Source of the DNA: Priestia megaterium
GTDB lineage: Bacteria; Bacillota; Bacilli; Bacillales; Bacillaceae_H
Direction: 5' to 3'
Assembly (NCBI RefSeq): GCF_009497655.1
Contig: NZ_CP023317.1
Coordinates: 3,315,501 to 3,379,500, forward strand
Length of the DNA stretch: 64,000 nucleotides
The notes under the pieces were generated by a model, which worked only from the letters and a program-made list of their open reading frames with translations, was not told where the DNA came from and did not search any database. Below, piece by piece: positions 35,190 through 44,170 of this stretch. Each line of letters starts with the position of its first letter. Position 1 is the first letter of the stretch. The position numbers and the translations under genes were made by a program.

Positions 35190-35972
35190 TTACGATTTTT
35201 GATAGTTTGGATTCCATTTCAATAGCTTTACTTCTAATAGCTTTGCTAAAGAATCAGCAACTTTTCCTAAGATGGCATATAGCAAGATAGCAACAATAAC
35301 AATATCAATTTGCATGAATTCACGTGCATTCATCGCCATGTAACCAATGCCAGAATCAGCTGCTACAGTTTCTGCTACAATTAAAGTCAGCCACATAATC
35401 CCTAACGAATAGCGAATACCAACTAAAACGGATGGAAGGGCTCCTTTAAAAATCACTCGTACTAAAAGTTTATTTTTGCTTAAACCATATACTTTCCCCA
35501 TTTCAATTAACGATTTATCAACTGAAATGATTCCATGATACGTATTTACATAGATAGGGAAGAATACGCCGATCGCTACTAAAAAAATCTTCGCTTCTTC
35601 TCCTATTCCTAACCATAAAATCACTAGTGGAATAAGAGCTAAATGCGGAATATTCCGAAACATTTGGATGGTTGTATCCAAATGTTTTTCGGCAACAGGA
35701 TATACTCCGTTTACAATTCCTAAAATAAGACCAATACTTCCTCCAATGGCAAAACCAATAAACGCTCGGCTAAAGCTTACTTTAATATGATTGAACAGCT
35801 CACCAGTTTGAACTAGATGAATTGCACTATATAAAATATCTAATGGAGAAGGAAGTGTTTCTTTTGATACAATACCTGTAACCGAAAATAGTTCCCAGAG
35901 TGCAACTAATAGAATTGGTAAAACCCAAGGTGCTACTCGTTTGCTATAAATGTTTGCTTGCTTGCTATTCAC
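35190..35972 (-). CDS. Sulfonate-type ABC transporter permease (SsuC-like)
   Basis: 260 residues with six predicted membrane helices. The cytosolic coupling loop (about residues 155-180) has the EAA-type pattern with the conserved Gly in KGALPS. Group features such as ESxLPSP-like TLPSP near the N-terminus and IGYMAMNAREF are present. GTG start with AGAGGAGG. 18 bp separate it from the ATPase. Confidence 0.92.
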   Translation of the reverse strand: MNSKQANIYSKRVAPWVLPILLVALWELFSVTGIVSKETLPSPLDILYSAIHLVQTGELFNHIKVSFSRAFIGFAIGGSIGLILGIVNGVYPVAEKHLDTTIQMFRNIPHLALIPLVILWLGIGEEAKIFLVAIGVFFPIYVNTYHGIISVDKSLIEMGKVYGLSKNKLLVRVIFKGALPSVLVGIRYSLGIMWLTLIVAETVAADSGIGYMAMNAREFMQIDIVIVAILLYAILGKVADSLAKLLEVKLLKWNPNYQKS

Positions 35973-35998
35973 AATTAGACCTCCTCTGCTTTACTATC

Positions 35999-37084
35999 TT
36001 ACAAACGAACACTTGCTTGATTTTCTTTTAATCGATCTTTAACTTTTGGAATGATTTTTTTCCCAATATCTTCAATTACTTCTAAATGAGGAAACCCTCT
36101 TAGCAATACTTTTTCGAACCCCAAATCTACATACTCTACCACGCGATCAGCTATTTGATCTGGTGTTCCAACTAATGCAATAGAGTTCCCGCTTAAAACT
36201 TGAGTTAAGCCTGCCCAAAGGTTAGGTCCAATAATAAAATCCTTTTCTTTTGATTCTTGCATTAAATCTTCCAACCTTTGATGACCAACAGATTCATCTT
36301 TTAATCTAAATTTCTTTTTACTTTCTAAGCTACTTTGAGTTACTTTGCTAATTAGATTATGGGCTTTCTCCCAAGCCTTCTCTTCCGTATCTGCTGTAAT
36401 AACTTGAAGAGAAACCGAGTACTTCAGCGTTCTTCCTTCTTTGGCTGCTAGGTGTTTCATTTCTTCGATTCGATGCTTTGTATTTTCCAATGTTTCTCCC
36501 CACATCATGTAGACATCTGCTAATTTAGCAGCCACTTGTTTACCAGCTTCAGATGCTCCTCCCATAAAAATCTCAGGTCTTGGGCGTTGCACTGGTTTTG
36601 GGAAAAGAGATGCATTTTTTATAGAGTAATAGTCTCCTTGATGGTTTACCACGTCTTCGGTAAATAAACGTTTTAAAATATGAACAAATTCTTCGGTTCT
36701 TTTGTAGCGTAAATGATGGGGAAGACTATCACCATCTCTTTCTAAATCAGCCTGCGAACCACCTGTAACCACATTAATAACAGCTCTTCCATTTGATAAA
36801 TAATCGAGCGTAGCAAATTGCTTTGCAAAGACTGTTGGGCTAATAAAGCCTGGTCTAGCTGCATATAAGAATTTTAAATTTTCAGTTGATTGTATCAAAG
36901 ATGAAGCTACAATTGATGCATCTAGGCATTCTGCTCCTACCGGGAGAAGCAGCGCTGAAAAACCTGTCTGCTCGGCCATTTGAGCAATTTGATGATTATA
37001 TTCAAAAGAAGGCTCAATGTCCCAGGGCACTCCAACATATTTTCCGTCTCCTGATGTAGGAGACATTGTAAGGATTTCAACCAT
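35999..37084 (-). CDS. ssuD: FMNH2-dependent alkanesulfonate monooxygenase (SsuD-like, LLM class)
   Basis: 361 residues, bacterial-luciferase-like TIM barrel. Segments typical of SsuD: DGKYVGVPWDIEPSFEYNHQIAQMAE, GAECLDASIVASSLI, NVVTGGSQADLERDGD, HRYKRT-like LRYKRTEEFVHIL, and FMGGASEAGKQVAAKLADVYMMWGE. It should release sulfite from an alkanesulfonate, forming an aldehyde, using reduced flavin from a separate reductase. No flavin reductase gene (ssuE-like) is in the operon. Second gene, 56 bp after the CoA-transferase. Confidence 0.9.
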   Translation of the reverse strand: MVEILTMSPTSGDGKYVGVPWDIEPSFEYNHQIAQMAEQTGFSALLLPVGAECLDASIVASSLIQSTENLKFLYAARPGFISPTVFAKQFATLDYLSNGRAVINVVTGGSQADLERDGDSLPHHLRYKRTEEFVHILKRLFTEDVVNHQGDYYSIKNASLFPKPVQRPRPEIFMGGASEAGKQVAAKLADVYMMWGETLENTKHRIEEMKHLAAKEGRTLKYSVSLQVITADTEEKAWEKAHNLISKVTQSSLESKKKFRLKDESVGHQRLEDLMQESKEKDFIIGPNLWAGLTQVLSGNSIALVGTPDQIADRVVEYVDLGFEKVLLRGFPHLEVIEDIGKKIIPKVKDRLKENQASVRL

Positions 37085-37140
37085 TCTTATTCCTCCAATA
37101 TCATATTTTTTCTATAAAAATAGTATGTTTTAAAACAAAT

Positions 37141-38325
37141 TTAGGCCTTTACGGATACTTTCTTCCATTCTTGAAGGACTTCATTTGTGTGCTCGCCTAG
37201 TAAGGGTGGCTTTCGATACACGTGAAATTCATACCCTTTAACCTTTACAGGGAACCCTACTGTCGGTATAGATGAACCATTTGGTAAAGGCACATCTCTA
37301 ACGATATCCAATGACTGTGCCATCGGACTAGCTAATGCTTCAGAGAAATCATTTACCGGGGCTGATGGAACGCCTCTTTGATCAAATTCAGCAATCCACA
37401 CTTCAGCTGGCTTTGTGCTGAATACCTTTTGTAAAAGAGCTGCAAGCTCTTTTTGATTTTTAGCACGTGCGGTTTGGTCCACGAATCTAGGATCTGTAAA
37501 CAACTCTTCTAATTTGGTTGCTTCGCATACTTCTTTCCAAAGTTTATTATTACCAGCTGCAATGACAAATGGTTTATCACTTCCGTAGAATCCTTGATAA
37601 GGAGCATTGCGGGGATGCGCAGTTCCTAACCGTTTCGGCGGCTGCTTGTTCCCGAAATATTCACTCGTTTGCAAAGCTGAAATACCTAGTACACTTCCTA
37701 ACATGGAGCAATCAATATGAGTACCTTCTCCTCCTTTTTGAACATTTAAAACAGCTGCTGTGATTGTATAGGCGGCGTACAGTCCAACAGCAAAATCGGC
37801 TACCGGCACACCGCATTTAACTGCTTCTCCATTTTCTTCACCTGTGACGCTCATTAATCCGCTTATTGCTTGAACTGTTACATCAAAAGCTCCTTTATGA
37901 GCATAAGGCCCTTCCTGTCCATACCCTGAAATAGAGCAATAGATTAGCTTGGGATGAATACTAGATAAACTCTCGTGATCTAGTCGAAACTTCTTTAATA
38001 CTCCTGGACGAAAATTCTCTACAATTACATCAGCTTGTAAACACAACTCCCTTAAAGTTGCTAATTGATCTTCATCTTTAAAATCGATACATATACTTCT
38101 CTTATTCCGATTTAGAGATGAAAAGTTAGCACTGTACTCTTCTTCCTCTTCATTTCTTACAAATGGCGGCCAAAGCCTCATGCCGTCCCCACCATTTGGA
38201 TTTTCGACTTTGACAACATCGGCTCCTAAATCAGCTAACAGCATTCCAGTATATGGACCGGCTGCAATTTGACCGAATTCAAGAACGCGTATACCAGATA
38301 GCGGTTGGTTACTAGGTAAATTCAT
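37141..38325 (-). CDS. CaiB/BaiF family III CoA-transferase
   Basis: 394 residues. GQIAAGPYTGMLLADLGADVVKVENP at the N-terminus, SLNRNKRSICIDFK, VIVENFRPGVLKKF and the catalytic Asp in THIDCSML are typical of family III CoA-transferases. It would move CoA from a donor such as succinyl-CoA to a carboxylic acid. Heading an operon for organosulfur uptake, it suggests that the substrate or its product is metabolised as a CoA thioester. First gene of the operon; its promoter must lie in 38326-38485. Confidence 0.88.
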   Translation of the reverse strand: MNLPSNQPLSGIRVLEFGQIAAGPYTGMLLADLGADVVKVENPNGGDGMRLWPPFVRNEEEEEYSANFSSLNRNKRSICIDFKDEDQLATLRELCLQADVIVENFRPGVLKKFRLDHESLSSIHPKLIYCSISGYGQEGPYAHKGAFDVTVQAISGLMSVTGEENGEAVKCGVPVADFAVGLYAAYTITAAVLNVQKGGEGTHIDCSMLGSVLGISALQTSEYFGNKQPPKRLGTAHPRNAPYQGFYGSDKPFVIAAGNNKLWKEVCEATKLEELFTDPRFVDQTARAKNQKELAALLQKVFSTKPAEVWIAEFDQRGVPSAPVNDFSEALASPMAQSLDIVRDVPLPNGSSIPTVGFPVKVKGYEFHVYRKPPLLGEHTNEVLQEWKKVSVKA

Positions 38326-38485
38326 TTCACTTTTCCTTTCTTTTCGTAATTTAACTCATTTTTAATTAAACTTAATCAATCAACTTACTATGTTTTCACA
38401 AAGTATATCTCACTTTCCTAGATTTGTATAATTGATAAATCCGAATAGTTGATTCAAAAAAAATGAACTTCAAAAAATAGAGTCA

Positions 38486-39361
38486 TTAAAAGTGGGTCTT
38501 TATGAGCCGAATTAAATTCTCAACGGCCGTTCCATTGGTTACAGCATTAATTTTTCTTAAAATACCTGTTGTTACGCCAATTTTGAGGTCGTAAATCTTT
38601 TTTATTTCCGTTCCGGGTGGCGGGTTCCTTACCATAACATCAGGTACTACAGCGATTCCAAATCCCACTTGCACATATTCTTTTAATGCGGACATGCTGT
38701 TCACTTCAAGTCGAATGTCAGGACTAACACCAGCTTCCACCAACGACTTCTCCAAACTGATTCGGTAATTGCACACAAACCCGCTCAAAAGAAGGCGTTC
38801 TCCTTTGAAATCAGCAAGTTCTACTTGATTTTTCACAGCTAACGGATGGTTTTTAGGTACTAACAGGGATACTTCTTCAATAAAAAGCGGCTCAAATAAT
38901 GTTGTATGATCCAAATTAGGCGTATTGCAGATAGCCAAATCAAGCTCTCCTTCTTTAATCATCTTTGTTAAGTTCTGTGTATTATCAATTTGGATACTTA
39001 ATTGAACATTAGGGTATCTTTCATTAAACGGCAGTAAGATGCTCGGCAAGCGAAAAATCGCCATGGGCTCAATGGCTCCTACCCGTACTTTACCAGCTTC
39101 TCCATGAAGCCATTGCTGCATAGTATCTTGTACGTACTCCAAATCTCTTAATAAAAGGTCTGCTTTCTCATGAAAAAGCCTCCCTGCTTCTGTTAAATGT
39201 ATTTTTTTCCCTCGTTCAATGAGCTTTACGCCCAAATCTGATTCGAGTTTTTGTATTTGCATCGTAACCGTTGATTGTACGTACTTTAGCTCTTCTGCTG
39301 CTTTTTGAAAACTTCCTAAGCGCGCAATAGTTTGGAATGTTTTAATCGTTCGTAAATCCAT
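38486..39361 (-). CDS. LysR-family transcriptional regulator of the sulfur locus
   Basis: 291 residues. N-terminal winged helix-turn-helix (FQKAAEELKYVQSTVTMQI...LGVKLIERG) and a C-terminal inducer-binding domain (VRVGAIEPMAIFRLPSILL, DLAICNTP). It lies between the ten-gene operon and the divergent monooxygenase/dioxygenase pair, so it likely controls both. AATCAAT/ATTGAT-type sequences occur in both flanking promoter regions (38377-38445 and 39540-39553). Confidence 0.9.
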   Translation of the reverse strand: MDLRTIKTFQTIARLGSFQKAAEELKYVQSTVTMQIQKLESDLGVKLIERGKKIHLTEAGRLFHEKADLLLRDLEYVQDTMQQWLHGEAGKVRVGAIEPMAIFRLPSILLPFNERYPNVQLSIQIDNTQNLTKMIKEGELDLAICNTPNLDHTTLFEPLFIEEVSLLVPKNHPLAVKNQVELADFKGERLLLSGFVCNYRISLEKSLVEAGVSPDIRLEVNSMSALKEYVQVGFGIAVVPDVMVRNPPPGTEIKKIYDLKIGVTTGILRKINAVTNGTAVENLIRLIKTHF

Positions 39362-39662
39362 TTACTTGCTACCTCCTCCTTTATAGATAGCTCAAAAACC
39401 TACAGCAACTACTTCGTTATTAGTTATCTAGTAAGTAAGTTTTATCACTTCTTTAGCTATTTACTTTATAAGTCAAACCCCTTTGATGTCTACAAAAATC
39501 ACGTTTGAATTAGGTATTAAAATAAAACAATTCATTTTTATTGAATAATCAATTCTTTTTTTTCAATTATACAAAAGGTTCTTTTCCCTTTATCATGTTA
39601 ACTAAGTTTTTGGTTTTATATGACATATCTCTACTCAATTAAAGCTTAAGGAGGAATAACAT
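39362..39662. promoter_or_regulatory. Divergent control region between lysR and the monooxygenase gene
   Basis: 301 bp without a gene. It holds the inverted repeat ATTGA-N4-TCAAT (39540-39544 with 39549-39553), a fair LysR-type operator, about 120 bp before the monooxygenase start. Nothing else seen. Confidence 0.4.
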
Positions 39663-40844
39663 ATGCCAATTCATTCCCCTATGAAAAGATCAATACAAGA
39701 ACAAGCTTATCTATTAGCAGCTGAATTTCAGAAAACGGCCATTCAGCGCGACAGGGAAGGTGGAAATCCGAAATGGGAGCGAGACCTTATTCGAGAAAGT
39801 GGATTGCTGAATCTTTTAACTCCCGAAAGGCTGGGTGGAATGGGTAAAACTTGGGGAGATGTGTGTGAAGTTGTACAGATTTTTGCTCAAGCAGACAGCT
39901 CGCTAGCGCATGTGTACGGCTATCATTTCCTTAACCTTACAACTCCTTACTTTTATGGAACATCGGAGCAATCAGATTTTTACTACCAACAAACAATTCA
40001 ACAAAATCTCTTTTGGGGCAATGCCTTCAATCCTATTGATTTAAATCTTTTTGCTACAAAAAAGAATTCAAGCATTTTGTTAAACGGAAAAAAAACCTTT
40101 TGTTCTGGAAGTGCAGACTCTGATTATTTAATTGTATCTAGTATTTTTGAAGAGACCGAGATTCCATTAATTGCAGTCATACCAACTAACCGTCAAGGCA
40201 TTGAAGTTAACGGTGACTGGGATCATTTTGGACAGAGGCAAACAGACAGTGGGTCCATTACATTTAAAAATGTGCCTGTTTACAAAGAAGATATTCTAGC
40301 AGCTGTTCCACCGAACGATGAATTTTTAAGCATCCGATCAAGCATTGCTAATTTTCTTATTTCACACATTATGTTAGGGGTTACAAAAAGCGCCATCAAC
40401 GAAGCCCTACAATACGTTTCAACGAAGACGAGAGCTCGTTTTGCCCAACATTCATCTGCCATAGATGACCCTTACATTCAAAGACATCTTGGAAAATTCC
40501 ACATTCAATACGAAGCAGCTGAATCGTTAATTTCCCAAACTACTGCTGCATTTCAAGAGGCTTGGGAGAAAGGTTGGAACCTTACAGAAAAAGAAAAAAC
40601 CAGCATTCAAAATTCTATAGGGGTAGCTAAAGCATTTATTACTACAGCAGGATTAGATATTACCTCAAGAATCTTTGACGTCATGGGTAGCAGAGCAACG
40701 TCTAACACGTACCGCTACGATCGCTTCTGGAGGAATATTAGAACCCTATCCCTGCACGCCCCTATCAATTATGAAATTCAGCGCCTTGGCACCTGGACGC
40801 TGCAAAATTATAAAAACCACCTTGACCTGGAGGAAAATCAATGA
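39663..40844 (+). CDS. DszC/SfnB-like flavin-dependent monooxygenase (acyl-CoA dehydrogenase fold)
   Basis: 393 residues. The acyl-CoA dehydrogenase fold is clear: N-terminal helices (LLTPERLGGMGKTWGD), the middle beta domain (LNGKKTFCSGSADSDYLIV, SGSITFKNVPV) and C-terminal helices. The end (RFWRNIRTLSLHAPINYEIQRLG) matches the DszC/SfnB sulfur-acquisition group, which are reduced-flavin monooxygenases, not dehydrogenases. It probably oxygenates a sulfide, sulfone or similar compound. GGAGG lies 8 nt before the ATG. Its TGA overlaps the next ATG. Confidence 0.87.
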   Translation: MPIHSPMKRSIQEQAYLLAAEFQKTAIQRDREGGNPKWERDLIRESGLLNLLTPERLGGMGKTWGDVCEVVQIFAQADSSLAHVYGYHFLNLTTPYFYGTSEQSDFYYQQTIQQNLFWGNAFNPIDLNLFATKKNSSILLNGKKTFCSGSADSDYLIVSSIFEETEIPLIAVIPTNRQGIEVNGDWDHFGQRQTDSGSITFKNVPVYKEDILAAVPPNDEFLSIRSSIANFLISHIMLGVTKSAINEALQYVSTKTRARFAQHSSAIDDPYIQRHLGKFHIQYEAAESLISQTTAAFQEAWEKGWNLTEKEKTSIQNSIGVAKAFITTAGLDITSRIFDVMGSRATSNTYRYDRFWRNIRTLSLHAPINYEIQRLGTWTLQNYKNHLDLEENQ

Positions 40845-41416
40845 CTATTTCAACACACATTAAAAAATTAGAAGTTGCCATTCGCAACGTCTTACAGCAA
40901 ACAAGCTTAGAAAAAGAAGTTGTGGAACAACTCAAACCTCACTTCGACTTATTTTTAAAAACAAAAGATTTATTGCCCGCTACATATAGACAGCCTAAGA
41001 AAAATAAATATAGCCAGTTCTTGTTATATAAACCAGAGGATGAAGCTTTTTCAATCGTTGGTTTCGTATGGGGACCTGGACAAACCGCTCCTATACACGA
41101 TCATTTAGTATGGGGATTGGTCGGGATATATGAGGGAGCAATTGAGGAAACAAGGTACCAAAGAGTTAAAAGCGAACAAGACAGCTACGCCTTAAAGAAA
41201 GTGGAGGTAGTAACAGCTAAAGCTCAGGATATTTCGTATGTATACCCTCCGAATAGAGATATACACAGTGTCCGTAATCCATTTGCTGAACCGGCTATTA
41301 CCATTCACCTTTATGGAACAGATATTGGTTTACAGAAGAGACATATTTATGATGAATCTGCTTCTTCTAAAAATATCGTGACGGCTCATGAAAATGAAGT
41401 CCCACTGTACACGTAA
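40841..41416 (+). CDS. Cysteine dioxygenase-family thiol dioxygenase
   Basis: 191 residues, cupin fold. The iron ligands are recognisable: HDH in GQTAPIHDHLVWG and the third His in RDIHSVRNP. Like many bacterial members it has Gly (VGIYEGAIEE) where mammalian cysteine dioxygenase has the crosslinking Cys, as in 3-mercaptopropionate dioxygenases. It should oxidise a thiol to a sulfinate using Fe(II) and O2. It overlaps the monooxygenase gene by 4 bp (ATGA), so the two are translationally coupled. Which thiol is used is open. Confidence 0.85.
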   Translation: MTISTHIKKLEVAIRNVLQQTSLEKEVVEQLKPHFDLFLKTKDLLPATYRQPKKNKYSQFLLYKPEDEAFSIVGFVWGPGQTAPIHDHLVWGLVGIYEGAIEETRYQRVKSEQDSYALKKVEVVTAKAQDISYVYPPNRDIHSVRNPFAEPAITIHLYGTDIGLQKRHIYDESASSKNIVTAHENEVPLYT

Positions 41417-41439
41417 TATTAGTCTATAGAGCAATAAAA

Positions 41440-41465
41440 AAACGATAGCCTCAAGGGCTATCGTT
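41440..41465. terminator. Bidirectional terminator
   Basis: AAACGATAGCC (41440-41450) pairs with GGCTATCGTTT (41455-41465), T-runs on both strands, between the dioxygenase and the convergent GntR gene. Confidence 0.88.
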
Positions 41466-41471
41466 TTTTTA

Positions 41472-42167
41472 TTATTGAGATACCATTACTTTTTGGCGAA
41501 CGTGCTCTAAGTGATCACGAACCGCTTCTGCTGCTTCTTCTGGCTCTCCATTTTTAATCGCTTCAAAAATGCGTTCATGGTCAGCATCCGTTTGCTTGCG
41601 ATTTTCTTTTTGGCTTTTATTTAACGAATAAGCAAGCGCTTTTCGATATAAATGCCCTAAATCTTCTACGGCATGAAGAAGGAATGAATTATGAGCTGCT
41701 TTCACGATATCATGGTGAAAACGATAGTCTGCTTCATGTCCAATTTCTTCACTGTTATGAACCGTCTTTTTAAATGCTTCTAACGATTCTTTAATTTCAA
41801 TCAGTTCTTCATCTGTGCGGCGCAGCGCGGCTAAGCTTGCTGCCTGCGACTCGATGATAATACGCATTTCAATTAATTCAAGAACCTGATCTGCTTCAAC
41901 CATTTCAAACGTCATTGGATCAAGCATGCCCACTAAGTTTACACGCTTTACGTAGCTTCCTCCGCCTTGTCTTGATTCAATCAATCCACTGGCAGAAAGA
42001 ACGCTTAGCGCTTCACGAATTGGTGCGCGGCTCACTCCAAACATTTTTGACAGTTCATGTTCCGACGGTAAACGAGACTCTGGCGGGAACGTTTTCTCTT
42101 TAATCATTTTCTTTAATTGATCAAGCACTTGACTAGATACTTTTTTACGCTCAATAGGTACAAACAT
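41472..42167 (-). CDS. FadR/GntR-family transcriptional regulator (FCD domain)
   Basis: 231 residues. N-terminal winged helix (LPSEHELSKMFGVSRAPIREALSVL) and an all-helical FCD effector domain (about 80-225) with the usual Asp/His metal-binding positions (EADYRFHHDIVKAAH, DADHERIFEAI, VRDHLEHVR). Such regulators respond to small organic acids. It stands alone; a cre-like TGTAAACGCTTCAA lies about 90 bp upstream (42253-42266) with two mismatches. A link to the sulfur genes next to it is not shown. Confidence 0.88.
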   Translation of the reverse strand: MFVPIERKKVSSQVLDQLKKMIKEKTFPPESRLPSEHELSKMFGVSRAPIREALSVLSASGLIESRQGGGSYVKRVNLVGMLDPMTFEMVEADQVLELIEMRIIIESQAASLAALRRTDEELIEIKESLEAFKKTVHNSEEIGHEADYRFHHDIVKAAHNSFLLHAVEDLGHLYRKALAYSLNKSQKENRKQTDADHERIFEAIKNGEPEEAAEAVRDHLEHVRQKVMVSQ

Positions 42168-42392
42168 ACTTCTATTCCTCCTCCAAGTAATTATCTCTCT
42201 CTCTTTTTTTAGTTTTCATCGGACCCAGATTAACTATGTGTATTCCGATTTATGTAAACGCTTCAATCTTTGTATTACAAGTATACATTATTTCAATTCA
42301 AATGTGTTGATAAAATTTTACTATTATTGTTATTATACCATGAAAACAAGTTATAAATGAATAACGATTCATGGTTTTTTGATATAATACCA

Positions 42393-43022
42393 CTATCTTA
42401 CATATAATCCGTATACAATCATAATCGCCGCATCCGCTAGCGCATGGCTGATGATGGCCCCTTTGATACCATATTGCTCTCTTATATACGCCCACATCAT
42501 ACCTGCTGAAAAGACACCTATTACCGAGATCACATTAAACGGAAATACAAAAACAGGAAGGATAATGAATACGTGATAAAGCGTATAAAAGCTTGATGTG
42601 ACAGCGCTTGAAGCAAGTACAGAAACATGCTTTTTCACTTTATTTTGTATATACACCCGCCAATACATTTCTTCTAAAACAGGATTAATAAAAATTAAAA
42701 CGACGGCTAAAACGGCAACTTTCCACCCGCTAAATCCCCATATTTGCAAAACCGCTTGCATATCTTTCACATGAAAGATTTTACCAGAAAAAAGCAGGCT
42801 GCTTCCAATTATCGCAGCGGCACATAGAATTCCGCTGAGAGTTCCCACATACAGAGATTTCTTTGTAAGCGCTACCTTAAAGTTAATTTTATTATTCGCA
42901 TATAAAATCATAAACATCCAGCCGTAAAAGCAAACAAATGTTACCAACACATTTTGGATAAGCCACAAACCGAAAAAAACAAAGATTGTAGGCATGAACA
43001 GCAAAAACAAAAATTTTATCAC
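42393..43022 (-). CDS. CPBP-family intramembrane metalloprotease
   Basis: 209 residues with about six membrane helices. The CAAX-protease/bacteriocin-processing motifs are present: EEMYWRVY (EExxxR), FYTLYHVF (FxxxH) and SHALADAA (HxxxD). It should be an intramembrane protease; in bacteria members modify prenylated proteins or give bacteriocin immunity. GTG start with AGAAGGTG about 10 nt upstream. Single gene. Confidence 0.88.
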   Translation of the reverse strand: MIKFLFLLFMPTIFVFFGLWLIQNVLVTFVCFYGWMFMILYANNKINFKVALTKKSLYVGTLSGILCAAAIIGSSLLFSGKIFHVKDMQAVLQIWGFSGWKVAVLAVVLIFINPVLEEMYWRVYIQNKVKKHVSVLASSAVTSSFYTLYHVFIILPVFVFPFNVISVIGVFSAGMMWAYIREQYGIKGAIISHALADAAIMIVYGLYVR

Positions 43023-43126
43023 GTTTATGGCGCACCTTCTTTAAAAGCCGCTTTTCATTTACCAAGTAAACCTTTCGTCTTCAAAAGGTTTACTATCTTT
43101 TATCTTATAAAAGTCCAGTGTTATTT

Positions 43127-44056
43127 TCAATTATTTTTTAATTCTTGCTCCAGCTCGCGAAGACTTTCTGCCAGCTTTTTCTTTTCTTCTTCAAAGTGAG
43201 CATCGTCTTTAAAAGCTGAAGCTAAAGGCGCTGCCTCTTCATTTTCTCTTAGCCAATCCGGCGTCAATTCTCTGCGAACGACACGCTTTTTATTGAGGTA
43301 GGAAATCGGCTTGTCAGTCTGTTGACTCGCTAGCGCTCGCTGTGATGTTACATAATGCTTATGAAAAAGATGCTGTTTGATATAAGCAAACGCTCGAATC
43401 GTATCACCACTGTATTTAGGCACGTAGCGATCGAATGCTTCATGCAGTCCTGATAGCGCCGTTTCTAGTGGTATTTCGCTTTTTGCGACTTCGTACATAT
43501 GCTTTAAATCACTGGCTGAAGGATACATCCCTCGGTTTCTTCTAGCAATAAAAGCAGCTTCCAACCTTTGGACGTAAGCGTCATCCGCATCTTCTTCTCT
43601 TTTTATTTGATTTGTATTTTCTGCTGTAGTCTCTGTTAATGACGCCGTCACTGTGACCGGCTCCGCTGCTTCAATTTGACTAGCCCTTTCTGTCAAATTG
43701 ACATCTTCGAGCTCTTCAAATTCATCGCTTGGCATAAGCTTTTCTAATTGCTCATAATCAATTCGGTACCAAACCGTGTTGTTAAATTTAGAGCGGTTGT
43801 ATTTTCCTTTTATAATCAACCCTTCTTTTTCAAGCTTTGAAATGATGCGTTGAATTGTTGAAAGCGACCAAAACGGAAACTGCTGCAGCCACTGCTGATT
43901 GGTATTGTATACCCACGTATATCCGTCCTGCACGTTTACGCTTTTTTTAAGCCAGTAGTGAAGCTGCTGAAGAAACAGCGCTCCGTTCACTCCTACTTTG
44001 ACTGCAAGCGCCGGCAGTACAAGTAACGGCTGATCTTTTAATAATAATTTACTCAT
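43127..44056 (-). CDS. Winged-helix replication-initiation-like protein
   Basis: 309 residues from the ATG at 44056, which follows AAAGGAG; an upstream in-frame extension to 44221 is not supported. The N-terminal ~110 residues form a winged helix (LALKVGVNGALFLQQLHYWL-like start, QQWLQQFPFWSLSTIQRIISKLEKEGLI), as in phage and plasmid replication proteins. The middle is acidic; the C-terminal part (ETALSGLHEAFDRYVPKYSGDTIRAFAYI) is helical and recalls DnaD-type domains; the end is a coiled coil. It lies in ordinary chromosomal surroundings with no phage neighbours. Confidence 0.68.
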   Translation of the reverse strand: MSKLLLKDQPLLVLPALAVKVGVNGALFLQQLHYWLKKSVNVQDGYTWVYNTNQQWLQQFPFWSLSTIQRIISKLEKEGLIIKGKYNRSKFNNTVWYRIDYEQLEKLMPSDEFEELEDVNLTERASQIEAAEPVTVTASLTETTAENTNQIKREEDADDAYVQRLEAAFIARRNRGMYPSASDLKHMYEVAKSEIPLETALSGLHEAFDRYVPKYSGDTIRAFAYIKQHLFHKHYVTSQRALASQQTDKPISYLNKKRVVRRELTPDWLRENEEAAPLASAFKDDAHFEEEKKKLAESLRELEQELKNN

Positions 44057-44170
44057 TACGTCATCTCCTTTGTTATGTAAAATAGCTACTATATATATAC
44101 AAAGAAAACGGAAAAACGGGGATACCACCTTTAAATTTATGTTAAAATATAGAAAAAACGAGGTGAGCAG

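Noticed and set aside
42253-42266. cre-like site upstream of the FCD/GntR regulator
   Set aside because: Two mismatches including the conserved C near the 3' end; mentioned with the gene only.
43127-44056. Prophage or plasmid origin suggested by the replication-like protein
   Set aside because: No integrase, capsid, portal, iteron array or other replication gene lies nearby; neighbours are ordinary chromosomal genes. It was kept as a single replication-like CDS.
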